64,000 bases of DNA from Triops longicaudatus. Lineage: Eukaryota; Arthropoda; Branchiopoda; Notostraca; Triopsidae. Positions 60,301 through 64,000 of the stretch are shown piece after piece. Made by a program: the position numbers and the translations under genes. Location of the stretch: positions 930,001 through 994,000 of the forward strand of contig JAGQDJ010000608.1 in NCBI GenBank assembly GCA_022885665.1, written 5' to 3'. The notes under the pieces are model-generated. The model was given only the letters and a program-made list of their open reading frames with translations. It did no database searches and was not told where the DNA came from. The number at the start of each line of letters is the position of its first letter. Position 1 is the first letter of the stretch.

Positions 60301-63020
60301 AGTCCGCCTTCTTTTCGCTCACACTGGTGCACCCAAGACTGAAAAACGTAGCCGCCGAGGAACTGCTGGCTCAGTATCAGAAGAGTTGTGACACGGTAGG
60401 GATGTGTGTGTGCGTTGTTCCGCGAGTTCGTTTTCTTGGGTGTTAAGGATTCCCACATGGTGTGTGTGTGACATCGTGAGAACCTTCGGGACTGGACCAT
60501 AAGTACAAGGAAAAACCTACCTAGAAAAAAAAACTCACGGTAAGACACTATCTCGTTCTAATTATGAAGACCAGTACCGGAATCGGATTACTTGATCCCA
60601 TGCGTTTCGTGGTGATCGTATCGCAAGTTCCGTATACTCAAACCTGTTTTTCTAGACCTGAATACGCGGGACGGAAAAGCGCTTCTGCAGGATTTTAGTG
60701 CTGTCATTGTGATCACCTTGTTTACATGTTTAACAGCGTTTGGCATCTGAATTCGGTGAGAACGTACCATACGTTCAACAATTCCCTAAAGCTCCTTAAA
60801 GTGCCTGCGTGAACAATCGAGGGTTGAAAACAGGGAATACAACACTTGCCCGTGTAGAATAACATAAGGGTCTTTTTAGGTAAAAAGGGTTTTCAGTCCC
60901 AGCAATGGGGTTTTGCTCTATAAAAACATTCCAAGGTGTGTGGATGAAGTGTGTTGTCTTGTCCAGCGGAAGTAAGGGACCTCCATTTGGGTCCTAAAAA
61001 TTAATGTCGGCCACTCTTCAACCGCACTCTCAAAAACACCCCTTGCGGCAAGACTTTAACTTTTTTGTTTTTACTCACCAGACTATTGCTAGGCCTAGTT
61101 AGTAGCGAAAGGGTGCTGCAGAAAATTGTCGTGAGAACAAGGTCTGGATTCTCCCCGCATCCCAACCCGCGCATATGTAGGGAAAATGGAAAGAGGGAAA
61201 ATCAAGTACAGCAACACGCCCCCTTACAAGGTAGTTATCATCGGGGAAGAAAACTTAATCCTTCGGTATTCCCACTTGAGATATGTTGTTGTTTCAGTTT
61301 ACCTGTGCCCTGTTGCTGGAATCAGAGACGGTATAGGTGACTCGGAAAAGCAATGCTATCTCCAGGAAGTCGCTCGTTAGAAGTATGTGGTAATGGGAGA
61401 TGTTTTAAGGCTGTTTTATCGATTGGGAAATCTTAGCTTGTTGAGTTCCGTAGCCGGTGCTAGAAGCTCTGATGACGCTTGCTCGTTTCGTGCTCTCATT
61501 AGCTTGCGACATTGTACATAGGCACACTTGAAATTCTGAACATGTCGGAATCCGGTAACGTTTGAGGGTCAGGAACTTTCTCTCGGCAATCCCCCGCAAT
61601 TTTAGCTATTTTTTTCTCAGTGGTAAGAAAGACAGAAAAAGGAATCATTTAGGGGCACGGTGTAAGAGCTAATCCCGCTAAAGCGAGAAAAAGAAGCCAA
61701 GAACCGGTCAAAAGGAGTAAGTACGTGACCTTGGAAGAGGGATAGTCTTAGTCCCGGGAAAATTGTACCATAAAGAGGTAGACGCTCTTTGGCTTTTTAA
61801 CTCGACGCAGACACACGATTGTCTAAGTTGATACAGTATAACCACGTATTTGTTCTTGGATACGTGGTTTGCAGAAACGACTCAAGAAAGTAACCAATCT
61901 CAGCTACTTCAGAATTTCCCGCTTTCACTCTTTATAGAATGGATCTTTTCTGCTGCAAAAGTAAGTTGGTGTAGTAAGAAATCCTGTTTTAATGTTCTTT
62001 TACCCGACTGCTTTGAAAATTAACCTTTTCAGGGGCTTAGGGGAACTTGCTCCCAGAAAGGTAGGCAGTTAGCTTAGATCTAATGTATCAGACTGACGCG
62101 GCGTTATTAGTAATGACACGCGCTTAATGACCCTCTCGGAAAGTATATTTCAAAACCCAAGGATGGAGAGGAGGAAAAATAGTGACAAGATAGGCTCCAT
62201 GGAACGGACAGCAGGATTTTCTTATTGTAAGATAGAGGCGGCAATAAACGTCCTTTTTGTCTGTCATATGGCTGTTTTTCTTAGATCAGGCTTCCAGAAA
62301 TGCAGCCATTTTTTTCTCTCACTCCCAAGATTCTCAAAGTCCCCCAAGATCCCACGCAATATCTTGTAGGAGTTCTACCTCCCATGCTGTTAATTGTGGG
62401 AACAATTCTTCTGGAATGATAACGTTACTCGCAGTTAATCAAGCGACATGCGTTTTTTTTAAAAAAAAAATAATAATAAATAAATGAAAAAATAATAATA
62501 TTTTTATAGCTGCAATAATTCGAATATTTGCCACCCTCGCGATTCTTGATCATTGCGACAAGTGAAATTTGCCAAGCAGAAAGAACACATTATAAACGGT
62601 GATTAGTTGGTCTTATTTGTAATGTCTTTTGCGTGTGAGCGCGAAATCTAGCTAGCAGACATTAGGTTTTGCAGGTACCACGATTTCCTAACGACCTTCA
62701 GTAGACGAACTGCGTTAGCTCACGGGGGGTACAGGTAAGCTTACAAGGATCTTATATGCGTGTGTTTATTCTGCTCTTGCATCGACAAGAGCAAAGCTCA
62801 GCTTCTTGGGTCGCTTGTTCAAGACTTGTAATGGGATAACAAAAGGTGTGGAAGCTGACTGGACGGTTCGTTACCTGCCAATATGCAAATGAGACACGGA
62901 GTGTCGAGTTCTTTATGCTTGTTCCGGAAAAGTGATTGACTCCTATAAAGCAGACCTTGGCAAGCTTTGAATACTTGTTTCAAGACTTCCACCGGTCGTC
63001 AAATTTACCCAGGCTTAGAC
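57324..63020. other. Gene-poor region after RPS24
   Basis: 5.7 kb with no recognisable gene. At 57864-57866 an ATG in good context is followed at once by a strong donor (ATG|GTAAGT), like the first exon of RPS24. It could start a gene whose further exons I cannot find or that lie beyond the window. An open frame at 60113-60391 starts MLQRHNMGRRTLVIVGSN but has no clear family. Confidence 0.4.
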
Positions 63021-63060
63021 CAAGCCCGTAGCCAGGGGGATTAGGGGGTACCCCCCCCCC

Positions 63061-63091
<31 letters not shown>

Positions 63092-63180
63092 GATTTCATA
63101 ATAGGGTACATAGGAAACCGAAGTGTCCAATAAAATTGCATGTTGAAAACCCCCTCAACCAAAATCCTGGCTACGGGCCT
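63021..63180. mobile_element. 160-bp MITE with 9-bp target duplication
   Basis: Ends are inverted copies of GCCCGTAGCCAGG (left at about 63024-63036; right reversed at about 63166-63178). A direct repeat GGCTTAGAC flanks it on both sides (63012-63020 and 63181-63189). A C10 run joined to an A27 run lies inside (63051-63087). It has no coding capacity. A nine-base duplication is compatible with Mutator-like or P-type superfamilies; the family is not certain. Confidence 0.8.
63051..63087 (-). repeat. T-run/G-run twin homopolymer inside the MITE
   Basis: Ten C then 27 A on the plus strand, i.e. T27 then G10 on the minus strand, the same order as the four other tracts. Confidence 0.9.
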
Positions 63181-63189
63181 GGCTTAGAC

Positions 63190-64000
63190 AATAATATTTT
63201 AAAGAGCTGATGTCAGCTACGGTTTGCTTTTTTTGTAGAGAAAAGTTTTCTTATTTGTTTTTCGAAAAAAAAAAGTATCGGCAACTTCTCGGCAACTTAA
63301 CAGTTACCACCGTGCGAAAGTAAAGTTCATTGTTATGAGGGTTTTCGCGACAAGCCAAAAAGAAGACTTGCTGACTGGTGTACCATTTCATTGTCGACGC
63401 CTTGGTGGCTCTGCCCGCTCTGCTCTGAAAACTGAAGAGGTTTTCAACCCTATAAATGAATAGTTATTGTATATTGATGGTGATCAATACTCGTATAGAT
63501 TATGATAACCAGATCTGGCAAGACCAGGATGTTGGCAATTCTAATTTACGATTTATGGGACTGTTTTTTATTCGTTACAGAAGGAAAAGGGGAATAGGTT
63601 ACATGGTGCAAGTCACGATCTGTGTGTTTTAAAACTTTTACTGACTTGACTTGGAGTCTTCAGAAGGACAAAGCTATAGAACCCATATGGGATGAAAGCA
63701 AGTGCATTGCACTTGTAACTTTTTGTAACCGTGCGTGTGTCTATATAAATGCCATAATAGGCAGTCGAGCATTGCGTGGCGAAAGAAAAGAATACATTCG
63801 AAGTCTTTGCATCTCGGTAACTTGCAGCTTGATGTTAATTCTGTGTGTAAGCGAAAACTTAAAAAATAGAAAAATAAATAGAAATAAAAAAAGTGAAAGA
63901 GAAATACAGGCTTGCGATGTTCGATATTTGCTTGATGCGCGTCCCCGTTCCTTCGATTAATAAAGTGTTTTAGGAGGGAGTCAATACTTTTTGTGTCAGG
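63190..64000. other. Right edge, no gene seen
   Basis: Only short open frames; the longest (63622-63960) has no recognised motif and a lysine/asparagine-rich end typical of AT-rich non-coding sequence. Confidence 0.4.

Noticed and set aside
1..64000. CRISPR arrays, phage, plasmid or bacterial operon structure
   Set aside because: None seen; intron-containing animal genes throughout.

Overview
The window looks like a compact invertebrate nuclear genome, most likely panarthropod (arthropod or tardigrade grade). All multi-exon genes use GT-AG introns, mostly 50 to 500 bp, with poly(A) signals and no operons. Supporting clues are an arthropod-pattern troponin C (only Ca2+ sites II and IV intact), an animal beta-carbonic anhydrase (a family vertebrates lack), an intronless atonal-type bHLH gene ending right after its bHLH domain, and a bee-venom-type group III phospholipase A2. 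I cannot name the species. Exon models were joined by hand from splice-site phase and protein homology. In every spliced model given for a recognised gene, the summed coding length is a multiple of three.

Layout: troponin C (+, 1.9-2.6 kb); secreted group III PLA2 (+, 4.1-5.6 kb); SLC18B1-like MFS transporter (-, 6.0-8.2 kb); six-RRM ribosome-biogenesis factor RBM19 (+, 9.9-13.4 kb); complex III subunit 9, UQCR10 (-, 13.5-13.8 kb); Mediator subunit MED4 (+, 14.4-15.6 kb); beta-carbonic anhydrase (-, 15.9-17.1 kb); cohesin-release factor WAPL (+, 17.7-34.5 kb, with two introns of 5-6 kb that hold most of the repeats); a gene-poor stretch (34.5-40.1 kb); atonal-type proneural bHLH (-, 40.2-40.9 kb), with a possible small divergent gene and a duplicated E-box-containing motif upstream; sphingosine-1-phosphate lyase (+, 44.0-47.4 kb); a large secreted Pro/Tyr/Lys-rich repeat protein of unknown family (-, 47.7-52.2 kb); PPM1D/Wip1-type phosphatase (-, 53.8-55.8 kb); ribosomal protein eS24 (+, 56.2-57.3 kb); then about 6.5 kb with no gene I can recognise.

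The genes are mostly unrelated housekeeping and developmental genes. They form head-to-head pairs (CA/WAPL, PPM1D/RPS24, UQCR10/MED4) and tail-to-tail pairs (PLA2/MFS, RBM19/UQCR10, MED4/CA, SGPL1/Pro-rich), with gaps of 0.1-0.65 kb. The least explained items are the 1250-residue secreted repeat protein, the repeated ERSRI/PPV motif beside atonal, a tRNA-like fold-back element, short inverted-repeat elements, and five tracts in which a T run runs directly into a G run.
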